DNA from: an uncultured Clostridia bacterium
GTDB taxonomy: Bacteria > Bacillota > Clostridia > Oscillospirales > Oscillospiraceae
Direction: 5' to 3'
NCBI GenBank assembly: GCA_937892865.1
Contig: CALBJG010000108.1
Coordinates: 1-36,741 of the forward strand
DNA length: 36,741 bases
Numbering within the stretch: position 1 is the first letter of the stretch; each line of letters opens with the position of its first letter. The notes under the pieces were generated by a model. It was not told the origin of the DNA and searched no databases. It was given only the letters and a program-made list of their open reading frames with translations. This document shows positions 6,277 through 14,541 of this stretch, piece after piece. Made by a program: the position numbers and the translations under genes.

Positions 6277-8028
6277 TTATAATGCCATTTGTGGTTTTTT
6301 GGAAACAAGGAAGCCAAGCCCCAAAAGGCTGCATACTGCCAATGGAACGAAAACAAAAACGGCAGGATCATCGCCGGTCTGGGGAGAGCCGGGGGTATCC
6401 GCGCTTTCACCGTCTGTGAATGTGATGCTGGTGTTTGTTTCGGCATATGTTTCTCCGATGACACCGTCCAGATGGTCTGTAATGTACATTTCCAGCAGTT
6501 CCACATCCAGCGTTCCTTCGGCGTCTAAAATCTTTGCGTCTTTGAACATCGTCATACCGCCGCCGAAATCAAGAAGAAAATAGTTGAAGCCGGCAAGCAC
6601 ATATTTGCCCTCCGGGTCAAGGGGTTTGTATGTATCGCTGTTTTTGTCCAGAACTTTTACATCGTATACCCGATAAGCGCCGTCCACTTTCGTGAAGAAT
6701 CCGTTCTCATCCACTTCTACAGAGGAGGGAATCGCTTTGTTGATGGAGAATGTGACACCGGACATATGGGGGAAAGAGCCGTCTTCTTCCGGATAGTTCA
6801 TCACGCCCATTTCCAGCATATCCAGTAATATCTGCCCGGTGATCTCCGCCGTTACAACTTGGTTGTTAAAGGGGAAAACCGAGAAAATATCATTAAAGGT
6901 CACATCTCCGGATGCCAACGGCGCGCGCAAACCGCCGCCGTTGACAAAGGCGATATCTGCGCCGGTGGTCGATCGCAGGGCATCGGAGCAAAAATCACCC
7001 AGATTGGTTTCGCCGTTGCGTACCAACCGGTTGCCGCTTTCGTCGTGGGTGATCAGATCGACCTTGCTCTCACCGATCTTTCGGTTGCCAAGTACGGAAT
7101 AGTTTTCATTGATTTCAGCGATGTACGCATCCACATTCGCATCGGTCTTGGTATAAGACTCCACAGGGATAAGTTCCGTGTCAAAACCGCTTTGTGTGAT
7201 CACAAGTTTTCCGATATTGGCAAACTTTGTGCCGGTGGAGGAGAGGAGAACATCGTCGCCACTTTTGTCCTTGACGATTTTTTCTTCAATAACAGAATGG
7301 GAGTGGGCGTCCAAAACCACATCAAAACCGTCGGTGTTTCCAATCACATCCGCAATGTCGAACCATTCGCCGGCATCTGCATAACCAATGTGGGAAAGGG
7401 CGATCACATAGTCTGCCCCTGCTGCCTTGGCAGCGTCAATGTTTGCCTGCACAACTTCGCACAAAGTTGCCTCGTTGAAGGTATAAATGATCTCGCCGGC
7501 GTCGTTTTTAAACTGGGCAGGGTTGGAAGAGTTGATGGTTTCCGGGGTGGTGATGCCAATATAGGCGACCTGCGTTTCTCCGTAGGAGACGAGCGTATAT
7601 GGTTCAAAATAGGACTTGCTTTCACCGATTTTTACGAAATTACAAGAGAGGAACTTCGTGTCAGACAGCGCATTCAGTTCCACAAGCCGGGGGATCTGAT
7701 AGTCAAACTCGTGGTTGCCCAGGGCAATGGCATCATAGCCTACCTTATTCATCAGATTTACGATATATTCGCCCTTGGAAACAGCGCCCAGCGTTCCACC
7801 CTGAACAAAATCGCCGCAGGAAACAACGCCAACATTTGCGTAGGTTTCCAGCAGTTCATTTTTCATAGCGGCAAGTTTGGAATAACCCTCTACTGCGCAA
7901 TGCACATCGTTTTCGTAAAGGATCACAATGGTATCTTCGTCCTTTGCGTAGACAACGCCCGTAAAAACAGACAGCGCCATACACAAAACAACACCGAAAG
8001 CAAAGATCTTCTTTAATGCGTTTTTCAC
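6277..8028 (-). CDS. Cell-wall-anchored 5'-nucleotidase / metallophosphoesterase
   Basis: 583-aa secreted UshA-like enzyme. A signal peptide is visible (residues 1-28, KK then hydrophobic FGVVLCMALSVFTGVVYA). The N-terminal metallophosphoesterase domain has NDVH (40-43), CGDF, GNHEFDY, SHIGYAD and DAHSHS, the metal-site motifs of the family. The C-terminal nucleotidase domain has NLGDFCSDALR and FVNGGGLRA. The end has SPQTG (548-552), a hydrophobic stretch and KKPQ, a sortase signal of the S/NPxTG type described for clostridial sortases (family knowledge). It should hydrolyse extracellular nucleotides at the surface. GTG 8028 is used because GGAGGA lies directly upstream and the signal peptide begins there. 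It follows the inositol-phosphatase-like gene by 47 bp, so probably the same operon, although a weak promoter (TTGACC, 17 bp, TAAGTG) may also be present. Confidence 0.93.
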   Translation of the reverse strand: MKNALKKIFAFGVVLCMALSVFTGVVYAKDEDTIVILYENDVHCAVEGYSKLAAMKNELLETYANVGVVSCGDFVQGGTLGAVSKGEYIVNLMNKVGYDAIALGNHEFDYQIPRLVELNALSDTKFLSCNFVKIGESKSYFEPYTLVSYGETQVAYIGITTPETINSSNPAQFKNDAGEIIYTFNEATLCEVVQANIDAAKAAGADYVIALSHIGYADAGEWFDIADVIGNTDGFDVVLDAHSHSVIEEKIVKDKSGDDVLLSSTGTKFANIGKLVITQSGFDTELIPVESYTKTDANVDAYIAEINENYSVLGNRKIGESKVDLITHDESGNRLVRNGETNLGDFCSDALRSTTGADIAFVNGGGLRAPLASGDVTFNDIFSVFPFNNQVVTAEITGQILLDMLEMGVMNYPEEDGSFPHMSGVTFSINKAIPSSVEVDENGFFTKVDGAYRVYDVKVLDKNSDTYKPLDPEGKYVLAGFNYFLLDFGGGMTMFKDAKILDAEGTLDVELLEMYITDHLDGVIGETYAETNTSITFTDGESADTPGSPQTGDDPAVFVFVPLAVCSLLGLGFLVSKKPQMAL

Positions 8029-8075
8029 GATGATCCTCCAATCTGTCAGTCACTTACAGCATAAAACCGGAAAGG

Positions 8076-8852
8076 TCAAAAAGATGCATTCTCCCGAATG
8101 GTTTCCAATAAGAAAGCGTGGGCTTTCGGTGTGCCGCACACAAAACTGGAAGCCGTTTCGTACTGGATCGGATCTCCGTTCCAATCGGTGCAGATACCGC
8201 CGCACTCTTTCAGCATCAGCGTGGCTGCGGCATAGTCCCAGGGCTTGATGCTCCGCTCAAAATAGCCATTGATCTTGCCTGCTGCCACATAAGCCACAGC
8301 CAAAGCAGAGGAGCAGATACGCCGGATGTCCAGACAGTTTCTGAAAACCTCCCGGGCAATGGTAAAACTCTCGTCTGTATACTGTTTTTTTGTGGAGCCT
8401 GCGCCAAATTCGATCAGACATGAACGCAAATCTCTGTCCGGCGCTGTGCCAAGCCGCTCTCCGTTGAGATAAGCGCCCGCGCCGGCTTTTGCTACAAACA
8501 GATCCTTGTTAAAGGGGTTGTAGATCACGCCGAAATCGACCTTTTCTCCGTCGAAATATGCCAGAGAAACAGAACTCATATTGTAGTTGTATACCAAATT
8601 GGTGGTGCCGTCGATGGGATCCAGGATCCACCGCTTTGCCGTGAGTTCTGCGTCTTCCTCTTCACTCATAAAGCCAATATCCGGGGTCAGGGCTTTCAAT
8701 TCTTCTTTCACAAAACTGCTGATCCGCAGATCCACAGCAGTGACAAAGTCTGCCTCGCCCTTCATATTGACGCTGCTTTTCAGCGAATCGTCAAAGACAA
8801 ATTCGCCGGCTCTCTTTACCAGATCAATAATTGCTTCATAATTCATAGTCAT
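8076..8852 (-). CDS. Inositol-monophosphatase-family phosphatase
   Basis: 258-aa member of the lithium-sensitive, Mg-dependent phosphatase family (inositol monophosphatase / SuhB / CysQ type). Metal-site motifs are SEEED (about 63-67), DPIDGTTN (about 78-85) and WDYAAATLMLKECGG (about 203-217). Length is normal for the family. The substrate could be inositol-1-phosphate, another sugar phosphate or 3'-phosphoadenosine nucleotides; the sequence does not decide. ATG 8852 directly abuts the TAA of the DUF4062 gene (no gap). A second ATG at 8846 has better spacing from the AGG ribosome site and is an equally possible start. The abutting arrangement implies translational coupling to the DUF4062 gene. 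Confidence 0.9.
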   Translation of the reverse strand: MTMNYEAIIDLVKRAGEFVFDDSLKSSVNMKGEADFVTAVDLRISSFVKEELKALTPDIGFMSEEEDAELTAKRWILDPIDGTTNLVYNYNMSSVSLAYFDGEKVDFGVIYNPFNKDLFVAKAGAGAYLNGERLGTAPDRDLRSCLIEFGAGSTKKQYTDESFTIAREVFRNCLDIRRICSSALAVAYVAAGKINGYFERSIKPWDYAAATLMLKECGGICTDWNGDPIQYETASSFVCGTPKAHAFLLETIRENASF

Positions 8853-9887
8853 TTACCTAACTTCAATAATGTGTTGTCTTTCATTCAAGAGAAATTCGTT
8901 TCTGTCAGCCACTTTTCGGAACAAGAAGATGCGTCCCTGCTTCGGAGACGGCGCTTCATCGTGGAATTGTCCGTCGATGAAATTGACCGTGTCTTCCATA
9001 AAGGTGACATCAATGTTAAAATCGTGGATACCACGGCGGGAGCCTTTCTGAATATCGAGGGCGTTGAAAGAGCCGTTGAATGCCCGCTGCGCATTATAGA
9101 TGCCGAAGATCTCGCCGTTGTCCTGCAATGTGTATTCGCCGGTAAAACGGGAAAGTTTCATTTGATTTTCTACCAAAACACCTTTTTGGGAGTCATAAAA
9201 GTTTACATTGTAGTTTTTGCCCTCCATATGTATGGCGCGGTAGTGATCCGGGTGGAATGTCTGCTCTATTTTGATCATACCGGTACGGATATAACTGTCA
9301 TCATCCTCCGTCAGATGCACATGATACCAGATACCGCTGATATTCAATGCCTGGTGCGCCTGCTCCCACTGACGCAACTTTTCCGGATCTGTGGAAATGC
9401 TCTCGATCCGGGTCCAGCCAACGCACTGGGAAAATAATTGGGCATTCAGAAATTGATCCAATGCGGTTTTGATGGTGATGGTTTCGTCCAGTTCCCGGGC
9501 ATAGGGGATCTGGCGGCAGAATTGCACCTGCTTTTGCTGATCTTCCGTTAACGATGCGGGATCCGCTTTCAGAAGCAACCCCAGATCTTCGCAGATCAGC
9601 GCAAAGGTTGGTTTATGTTTGGAAAGAGCGTAGTTGTATTCCTGCTCTGTTATGGAAATGCCGCTTTCATCACAATAGCCGTATCTGCCACCCAACAATA
9701 GAATAAAGAAATCAGAAGAATCGATCAGTTGCTGGATATCGGAAAAACCGCCGTTAGTGGAAACGGTGAAATGTTCCATACCAATGGGCAAGATCCGGGA
9801 ATCCAGCAATTTGTCAATGACCTGCGCCCGCTCATCCCGCAAAGAGGTGAACGCAGACGAAATAAAGGCGGTATATATCTTCTCCAT
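8853..9887 (-). CDS. DUF4062 (TIR-like) protein with beta-rich C-terminal domain
   Basis: 344-aa cytoplasmic protein. Residues 3-100 match the DUF4062 pattern: AFISSAFTSLRDER, LPIGMEHF, SSDFFILLLGGRYG, and ITEQEYNYALSKHKPTFALI. DUF4062 is a TIR/SEFIR-like fold found in signalling and several defence proteins (family knowledge). A helical linker follows (about 101-180). The C-terminal part (about 183-335) is predicted all-beta, begins with SGIWYH and has repeated short strands, recalling a lipocalin-like barrel; that comparison is inference. ATG 9887 is preceded by GAGGAAG; the longer open frame upstream lacks a ribosome site and the domain starts at residue 3. It lies 59 bp after the CapA-like gene and abuts the phosphatase gene. 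It may be a sensor with a TIR-like effector; no enzymatic claim is made. Confidence 0.85.
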   Translation of the reverse strand: MEKIYTAFISSAFTSLRDERAQVIDKLLDSRILPIGMEHFTVSTNGGFSDIQQLIDSSDFFILLLGGRYGYCDESGISITEQEYNYALSKHKPTFALICEDLGLLLKADPASLTEDQQKQVQFCRQIPYARELDETITIKTALDQFLNAQLFSQCVGWTRIESISTDPEKLRQWEQAHQALNISGIWYHVHLTEDDDSYIRTGMIKIEQTFHPDHYRAIHMEGKNYNVNFYDSQKGVLVENQMKLSRFTGEYTLQDNGEIFGIYNAQRAFNGSFNALDIQKGSRRGIHDFNIDVTFMEDTVNFIDGQFHDEAPSPKQGRIFLFRKVADRNEFLLNERQHIIEVR

Positions 9888-9946
9888 ATGACTTCCTCTA
9901 CAAAATGTTTTTTCAAAAGACAGGCTTTTTGCTTGGCAAAAGGTGG

Positions 9947-11179
9947 TCATTCTCCTTTGATTCGGGCTTCGATCCGCACCAAAGCATTCTTCATAGCATC
10001 GTAAGTTTCCTGGCTGACCCGATCGATATAGAAATTCTCAAAGGCAGCCATTGCCTCTTTGATCCGCACCACGCGGGTGGGTTTGCCTTCTTCCACCACG
10101 TTGTATATGGGGGTATAGTCATAACCGGTGATCTTGGTTTCTCCGGTGGCGTTGTCTTTGGTGATCTCCAAATTCAGCACTACGGAATATTCTGAACCGC
10201 CCTCCGGGCCTTCCCCCAGAAAATCGCCCAGAGAATACGCTACAAATGTGCCTACAGCGGGGTCGAACTCCATCTTGTGGAGATGATGCGGATGTGTGCC
10301 GATGATGGCATCCACACCGTGTTCGAAGAACAGATCCCGGACCTCTGTCTGGCTGTCGCTGACAATATCGGAGTATGCGCCGCCCCAGTGGAGCAGAGCC
10401 ACAGTCAGATCCGGCTTTTCCTTGGCAACAGCATCCAAAACTGCGCTGATGCCTTCGGTGTCCAGATCCCGATAGGTGGAGTCGTAGTCTTTATAAAGAA
10501 CATTGACGCAATCAGAGAGCATTGTGGTGTTGCTCATACCTTTGGTAAAGGCAACAAAAGCAACTTTCACACCGCCCACATTGCGCAGGGTATATCCCTT
10601 TTCCGATGTATCTTTGTAAACGCCCACAGGCTCCATACCGACGCTGCGGACTCGGTCAATGGTGGTTGCCAAACCGGTCATACCGGAGTTGATCGGGTAG
10701 GAGTTTGCCAACTGCAAAAGGTCAACGCCTGCATTGGCCAGGGCTTTTGCAAGGGTGACCGGTGCGGACTTTGTATCGCCGTAAGGGGCATCGCACAGAT
10801 CGCCCTCAAAGTTCACCGCAGAAATATCCGCGTCTGCCAACAGGTGCGAAACATCCAAAATAGCATTGGTGTAGTCCAGGTCATTGCCGCCTGCGGCCAC
10901 CACATCATCCGTAACGTTCAAGTTGCCGGTAAAGGCCATATGAATTACAGTGGTAGGATCTGTGGGAGTTGTGGCTGCTGTGCCCTCCTGGGTGGGGAGC
11001 GTAGCTTCTGCAGGCGGTTGTTCTTCGCCGGGACGGATGAACACAAAAAGCAACACACCCACCAGCAGCAAAGCAAAAGCCGCAAGGATCAGTTTTACCA
11101 CCAATTTGCGACGGTCAGCCTGCCGCTGTTGCTGCCGTTCCAAACGCCGTTTTTTCAGTTCTTCAGGGTCAAGGGCCAT
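9947..11179 (-). CDS. CapA-like (PGA_cap) membrane-anchored metallophosphatase homologue
   Basis: 410-aa protein. A basic N-terminus (KKRRLERQQQRQADRRK) and one membrane helix (about 27-49) anchor it, followed by a Thr/Pro/Glu-rich linker and a CapA-like domain (about 90-370). CapA homologues act in poly-gamma-glutamate or capsule export (family knowledge). Retained motifs are VNFEGD, LLHWGG and IGTHPHHLHKME. Changed motifs are FTGN, where the family has FxGD, and LANSYPIN, where it has LANNHxxD. Several expected metal ligands are therefore missing and the protein may be catalytically altered or inactive. ATG 11179 is preceded by AAAAGGAGG; the frame extends upstream without another good site. 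The promoter is at 11210-11238. Probably first gene of the CapA-like/DUF4062/phosphatase/nucleotidase group. Confidence 0.87.
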   Translation of the reverse strand: MALDPEELKKRRLERQQQRQADRRKLVVKLILAAFALLLVGVLLFVFIRPGEEQPPAEATLPTQEGTAATTPTDPTTVIHMAFTGNLNVTDDVVAAGGNDLDYTNAILDVSHLLADADISAVNFEGDLCDAPYGDTKSAPVTLAKALANAGVDLLQLANSYPINSGMTGLATTIDRVRSVGMEPVGVYKDTSEKGYTLRNVGGVKVAFVAFTKGMSNTTMLSDCVNVLYKDYDSTYRDLDTEGISAVLDAVAKEKPDLTVALLHWGGAYSDIVSDSQTEVRDLFFEHGVDAIIGTHPHHLHKMEFDPAVGTFVAYSLGDFLGEGPEGGSEYSVVLNLEITKDNATGETKITGYDYTPIYNVVEEGKPTRVVRIKEAMAAFENFYIDRVSQETYDAMKNALVRIEARIKGE

Positions 11180-11209
11180 ACCGCCGCCTCCTTTTCTTAT
11201 AATATAGGT

Positions 11210-11238
11210 ATTGTACACCATCTTTTTCAATTCTACAA
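11210..11238 (-). promoter_or_regulatory. Promoter of the CapA-like gene group
   Basis: On the minus strand TTGTAG (11238-11233) and TACAAT (11215-11210) are separated by 17 bp. An overlapping alternative uses TTGAAA with TATATT and an 18-bp spacer. Confidence 0.55.
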
Positions 11239-11257
11239 GACCTGCGGATAAAATAAC

Positions 11258-11286
11258 TTTACACACCTTTCTTTTTGGGGTAGAAT
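11258..11286 (+). promoter_or_regulatory. Promoter of the small membrane protein / GluQ operon
   Basis: TTTACA (11258-11263) and TAGAAT (11281-11286) are separated by 17 bp. AAAAGGAGGTG and the GTG start at 11308 follow. It diverges from the CapA-like promoter about 20 bp away. Confidence 0.6.
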
Positions 11287-11307
11287 AGGAAAAAAGGAGG
11301 TGAGGCT

Positions 11308-11685
11308 GTGTTTAAGGACAAAGAAGAGGAATTAAAGCGGCTTTCCCGTCAACTGCGGGAGACGGAAGAACCGGAACCGGCAGAGGAAGAACCGGATGTG
11401 GAGATCCTCTTGGAGGATGATACCCAAATTGCCGATATGGAAGACGGCGTATACCGCAACGCCTCCAATGATTACGGCAAAAACCTGCGCAACTTTGCCA
11501 GTGGCTACCGGGCCTACAACGGGGATAAGACCGATGTGGATCTGGATGAGATCACCGAGGAACTGCGAGCCGATGACGAAAGCGCAGAAAAACGCCTTAC
11601 CGGCCTTACGGTAACAGCCTTTGTGTTGGCGGCGGCAGTGATCGGCGTATTGGTCTATTGGCTCCTCCGGGGAGGACTACTCTGA
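11308..11685 (+). CDS. Small acidic protein with C-terminal membrane anchor
   Basis: 125-aa hypothetical protein, not recognised. Residues 1-40 are charged and helical (FKDKEEELKRLSRQLRE, then a Glu/Pro-rich acidic run). The middle (about 45-90) is hydrophilic, with YRNASNDYGKNLRNFASGYR. The last about 25 residues form a single membrane helix (LTVTAFVLAAAVIGVLVYWLL), so the protein is tail-anchored with its bulk in the cytoplasm. The start is GTG 11308, with AAAAGGAGGTG about 7 nt upstream. The stop codon overlaps the start of the GluQ gene by 1 bp (TGATG), so the two are coupled. Nothing indicates a function. Confidence 0.8.
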   Translation: MFKDKEEELKRLSRQLRETEEPEPAEEEPDVEILLEDDTQIADMEDGVYRNASNDYGKNLRNFASGYRAYNGDKTDVDLDEITEELRADDESAEKRLTGLTVTAFVLAAAVIGVLVYWLLRGGLL

Positions 11686-12602
11686 TGGCCGCGCCGGTGG
11701 GGCGATTTGCCCCTACACCTTCCGGGCGGATGCACTTGGGCAATGTGTTCGCATTTTTGCTGGCGTGGCTTTCCGTCCGGGCCAAAGATGGCAGCATCGT
11801 ACTGCGCATGGAGGACCTGGATACCCAGCGCACCAGTGAAGAATACGCAGATGTTTTAAGGGATGACCTTCGGTGGCTGGGGCTTACCTGGGACGAAGAG
11901 ACCCCTGCCCAAAGCAAGCGCAGTGATATTTACCTGCAGTATTTTGACAAGTTGCAGGAACTGGAACTGTTATACCCCTGCTACTGTACCCGGAGTCAAC
12001 TGCACAGTGTCAATGCCCCTCATTTGTCCGACGGCACCTATGTCTACCCCGGTACTTGCCGGGATCTGACGCCTGCCCAGCAGGCGGCCTTTGACCGGAA
12101 ACCTGCCTGGCGGGTAAAAGTGCCGGAGAAAATCTGGACAGTGGAAGATCTGGTGCAAGGTACATATACGGAAAATTTAGCCACGGATTGCGGCGACTTT
12201 GTGGTCCGCAGGGCAGACGGCGTGTTTGTGTATCAACTGGCGGTGACAGTGGACGATGCCCTTGCAGGTGTCACAGAGGTTGTAAGAGGCGTAGACCTTT
12301 TAAGTTCCGCGCCGCGGCAGATGTATCTGCAAACACTGTTTGGTTTTCCCCAACCGGATTACGGCCATGTGCCGCTGTTGGTAGCCCCGGATGGCAGAAG
12401 ACTCAGCAAGCGGGATAAAGATTTGGATTTGGGCGTCCTGCGTCAGCGGTTAACACCGGAACAACTGATCGGCGCGCTGGCCTTTGCCGCAGGGCTGATA
12501 CCGGAAAACACGCCCATTTCTCTATCGGAACTGACCGGGGAATTTGCCTGGGAAAAGGTACGGAAAACCGATGTCTGTTTAGACAGCGCGAACCTGACAT
12601 AA
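11685..12602 (+). CDS. gluQ: Glutamyl-Q tRNA(Asp) synthetase (GluQ-type)
   Basis: 305-aa class I synthetase core without an anticodon-binding domain, the hallmark of GluQ/YadB, which attaches glutamate to queuosine in tRNA(Asp) (family knowledge). Motifs: RFAPTPSGRMHLGN at the N-terminus (HIGH motif as HLGN), RMEDLDTQR, and RLSKRDKD (KMSKS-like) near residue 245. A zinc-binding pattern CYC ... YPGTC matches the family's C-x-C ... Y-x3-C. ATG 11685 is used because GGGGAGG precedes it and it overlaps the previous stop; the open frame before it belongs to the other gene. A short discriminating GluRS fragment is the alternative, but full-length GluRS would be about 480 aa. Its presence suggests that the host uses queuosine. 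Confidence 0.88.
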   Translation: MAAPVGRFAPTPSGRMHLGNVFAFLLAWLSVRAKDGSIVLRMEDLDTQRTSEEYADVLRDDLRWLGLTWDEETPAQSKRSDIYLQYFDKLQELELLYPCYCTRSQLHSVNAPHLSDGTYVYPGTCRDLTPAQQAAFDRKPAWRVKVPEKIWTVEDLVQGTYTENLATDCGDFVVRRADGVFVYQLAVTVDDALAGVTEVVRGVDLLSSAPRQMYLQTLFGFPQPDYGHVPLLVAPDGRRLSKRDKDLDLGVLRQRLTPEQLIGALAFAAGLIPENTPISLSELTGEFAWEKVRKTDVCLDSANLT

Positions 12603-12645
12603 AAACGCGGCAAGGCGCGACCATTCACAAAAAGCGCGCAAAACC

Positions 12646-12674
12646 TTGCAAAACAGCATAAACTTGTGTATAAT
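12646..12674 (+). promoter_or_regulatory. Promoter of the nucleotidyltransferase gene
   Basis: TTGCAA (12646-12651) and TATAAT (12669-12674) have a 17-bp spacer; GGAGGAG and the ATG at 12708 follow. Confidence 0.7.
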
Positions 12675-12707
12675 GCAAGGAGAATCAAAACTGGAGGAGA
12701 ATGAAAA

Positions 12708-13637
12708 ATGGCAAAAAAACCTGTTCTTGTGGTTATGGCGGCCGGTATGGGCAGTCGTTACGGCGGATTGAAGCAGATCGATCCTGTGGGTAGTTGCGGC
12801 GAGGCAATTCTGGACTACTCCCTTTTCGATGCCCATCGGGCAGGCTTTGAAACAGCTGTTATCATCATCAAAAAGGCGATCGAAAAAGACTTTATGGATA
12901 CCGTGGGCGCACGGCTGGCATCTTGCCCTATGGAGATCCGCTACGCATTCCAGGAATTGGATAAAGTACCTGCCGGTTATCAGATCCCGGCAGAGCGCAC
13001 AAAGCCCTGGGGTACCAGCCACGCGATCCTCTGCGCCAAAGATGCTATCGACGGCGCGCCTTTTGCGGTGATCAACGCCGATGACTACTACGGCGCATCT
13101 GCATTCAAGGTGATCTACGATTATCTGAAAGATGCCAAGGATACCGATACCTATGACTACTGTATGGTAGGCTACGAACTGGGCAAGACCGTTACAGACA
13201 ACGGCTCTGTGGCAAGAGGCATCTGCACTACCGATGCAAAGGGCAATCTGGCTGCCGTGGTAGAGCGTACCCAGATCGAAAAGTATGAAGGTGGCATCCA
13301 CTTTACAGAGGACGGGGGCGCAACCTGGACCGATGTGCCTGCCGAGACCGTTGTATCTATGAATATGTGGGGCTTCACCCCCGGCATTTTGGACGAGATC
13401 GAAACAGATTTCCCCAAATTCCTGGCAGAGGATGTGCCCGCCAATCCTGCCAAGGCAGAGTTCTTCCTGCCCCGCAGTGTTGGTTTGCTGCTGGAAAGCG
13501 GCAAGGCAACCGTCAAGGTGCTGCATAGCGCAGATAAATGGTATGGCGTTACCTACGCCGCAGATAAGCCCATCGTAATGGCGGCATTGAAAGATATGAC
13601 CGTCGAGGGCAAATATCCGGACGGTCTTTGGAAGTAA
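12708..13637 (+). CDS. Sugar-phosphate nucleotidyltransferase-like protein
   Basis: 309-aa GT-A-fold NTP transferase. The N-terminus has the nucleotide-binding loop VVMAAGMGSRYGGLKQ (about 8-23), then a probable metal-binding NADDYYG (about 122-128) and a sugar-site region around VSMNMWGFTPGIL. It belongs to the broad NTP_transferase family that activates sugars with NTP (family knowledge), but the substrate is not evident. An ATG 7 nt upstream, at 12701, is out of frame, so 12708 is the only reasonable start, with GGAGGAG about 10 nt before it. It is a single-gene unit with its own promoter and a strong terminator, next to envelope genes, so a role in cell-wall or exopolysaccharide precursor supply is plausible. 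Confidence 0.85.
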   Translation: MAKKPVLVVMAAGMGSRYGGLKQIDPVGSCGEAILDYSLFDAHRAGFETAVIIIKKAIEKDFMDTVGARLASCPMEIRYAFQELDKVPAGYQIPAERTKPWGTSHAILCAKDAIDGAPFAVINADDYYGASAFKVIYDYLKDAKDTDTYDYCMVGYELGKTVTDNGSVARGICTTDAKGNLAAVVERTQIEKYEGGIHFTEDGGATWTDVPAETVVSMNMWGFTPGILDEIETDFPKFLAEDVPANPAKAEFFLPRSVGLLLESGKATVKVLHSADKWYGVTYAADKPIVMAALKDMTVEGKYPDGLWK

Positions 13638-13647
13638 TTGAATCAAT

Positions 13648-13682
13648 AAAAACAGCGTGTTCAAAAGAACACGCTGTTTTTT
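13648..13682. terminator. Bidirectional terminator between nucleotidyltransferase and GH25 genes
   Basis: Perfect stem AAAACAGCGTGTTC / GAACACGCTGTTTT around loop AAAA, followed by T on the plus strand and preceded by A on the minus. It overlaps the stop codon of the minus-strand GH25 gene (13681-13683). Confidence 0.9.
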
Positions 13683-14532
13683 AGTCTTCATTCAAACCGA
13701 AATAAAGGTTTATGTCCACATCTCCCTGAATACCCGGGACAGAGCCGGTGGCGGTATATTGCCAGGCGGTGATGTAGTAGGGGTAAGACATCTCTTCCGA
13801 GTAAAGGGCGATCCACACATTCATACCGTCCAATGCTTCCAGATCCAGACCCACGCCTGCGTGGTGGGGGTTGGTGTATAGCATTGTTTCTTTGCCGGCT
13901 TTTTCGATCTCATCGCAAAATGCAACAACGCATTGGGTGAGGGTGTCCTGATCTACATTGGCCGTTCGGGCCTCTTCGCTGATGTATTCCCAGTCAAAAG
14001 CCACCGGCAGATCCAGTTCCCAGCCCTCCATTTGTTCCAGAGCATACCGGGCTTCTTCCCGGGCTTCTTCCGGGGTGATGGCCTGGGAGAAGAAATACGC
14101 GCCGATCTTCAGTCCTGCATCTTTGGCGTCTTTATAGTATTCCTGCGCCCGGTCGTCGATATAAAGGGTGCCGGCTTGTCCCCAGCCTCTGCCGCCTACC
14201 CGGAGGATCACAAACTCGATCCCGGACTGGCGGACTTGCTGCCAATCGATATCTCCCTGATGTTGGGAAACATCAATGCCTTTGGCGGCATCATCAGTGA
14301 TACAAAGGATATCATCACCGACCACAGTAAAATCCGTAGGGCTGTATGGATTGGGGGTAGGAACAAAGGGTTCTTCCGTGGTGGTTGGCGGCGCTGTTGT
14401 TTCTGTCGGCGCTCCCGGTTCATCTGGTATGATGGCAAAAATGAAAGTTACCAGCAGCGCAACGCTTAATAAAACTGCCACAATGATCAGCAGTATCTTT
14501 TTATTCACCAAAAGGGCGATCAACTGTTCCAT
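13681..14532 (-). CDS. Membrane-anchored GH25 muramidase (lysozyme)
   Basis: 283-aa protein. A signal-anchor helix (about 10-35) and a Thr/Pro linker (about 40-62) precede a GH25 domain (about 84-280). GH25 marks: KGIDVSQHQGDIDW (catalytic-site Asp in DVS), LRVGGRG, FFSQAITPEEAREEA, and VAFDWEY with the catalytic Glu. The family cleaves the MurNAc-GlcNAc bond of peptidoglycan (family knowledge). ATG 14532 is preceded by AGAGG, 9 bp after the stop of the DUF4015 gene. It is the last gene of prmA-DUF4015-GH25. The lack of a cell-wall binding repeat suggests that it is tethered at the membrane for wall remodelling. Confidence 0.92.
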   Translation of the reverse strand: MEQLIALLVNKKILLIIVAVLLSVALLVTFIFAIIPDEPGAPTETTAPPTTTEEPFVPTPNPYSPTDFTVVGDDILCITDDAAKGIDVSQHQGDIDWQQVRQSGIEFVILRVGGRGWGQAGTLYIDDRAQEYYKDAKDAGLKIGAYFFSQAITPEEAREEARYALEQMEGWELDLPVAFDWEYISEEARTANVDQDTLTQCVVAFCDEIEKAGKETMLYTNPHHAGVGLDLEALDGMNVWIALYSEEMSYPYYITAWQYTATGSVPGIQGDVDINLYFGLNED

Positions 14533-14541
14533 AAGAAACCT

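Noticed and set aside
6859..8016. Long plus-strand ORF (385 aa) opposite the nucleotidase gene
   Set aside because: Antisense shadow; the minus strand has clear nucleotidase motifs, signal peptide and sorting signal.
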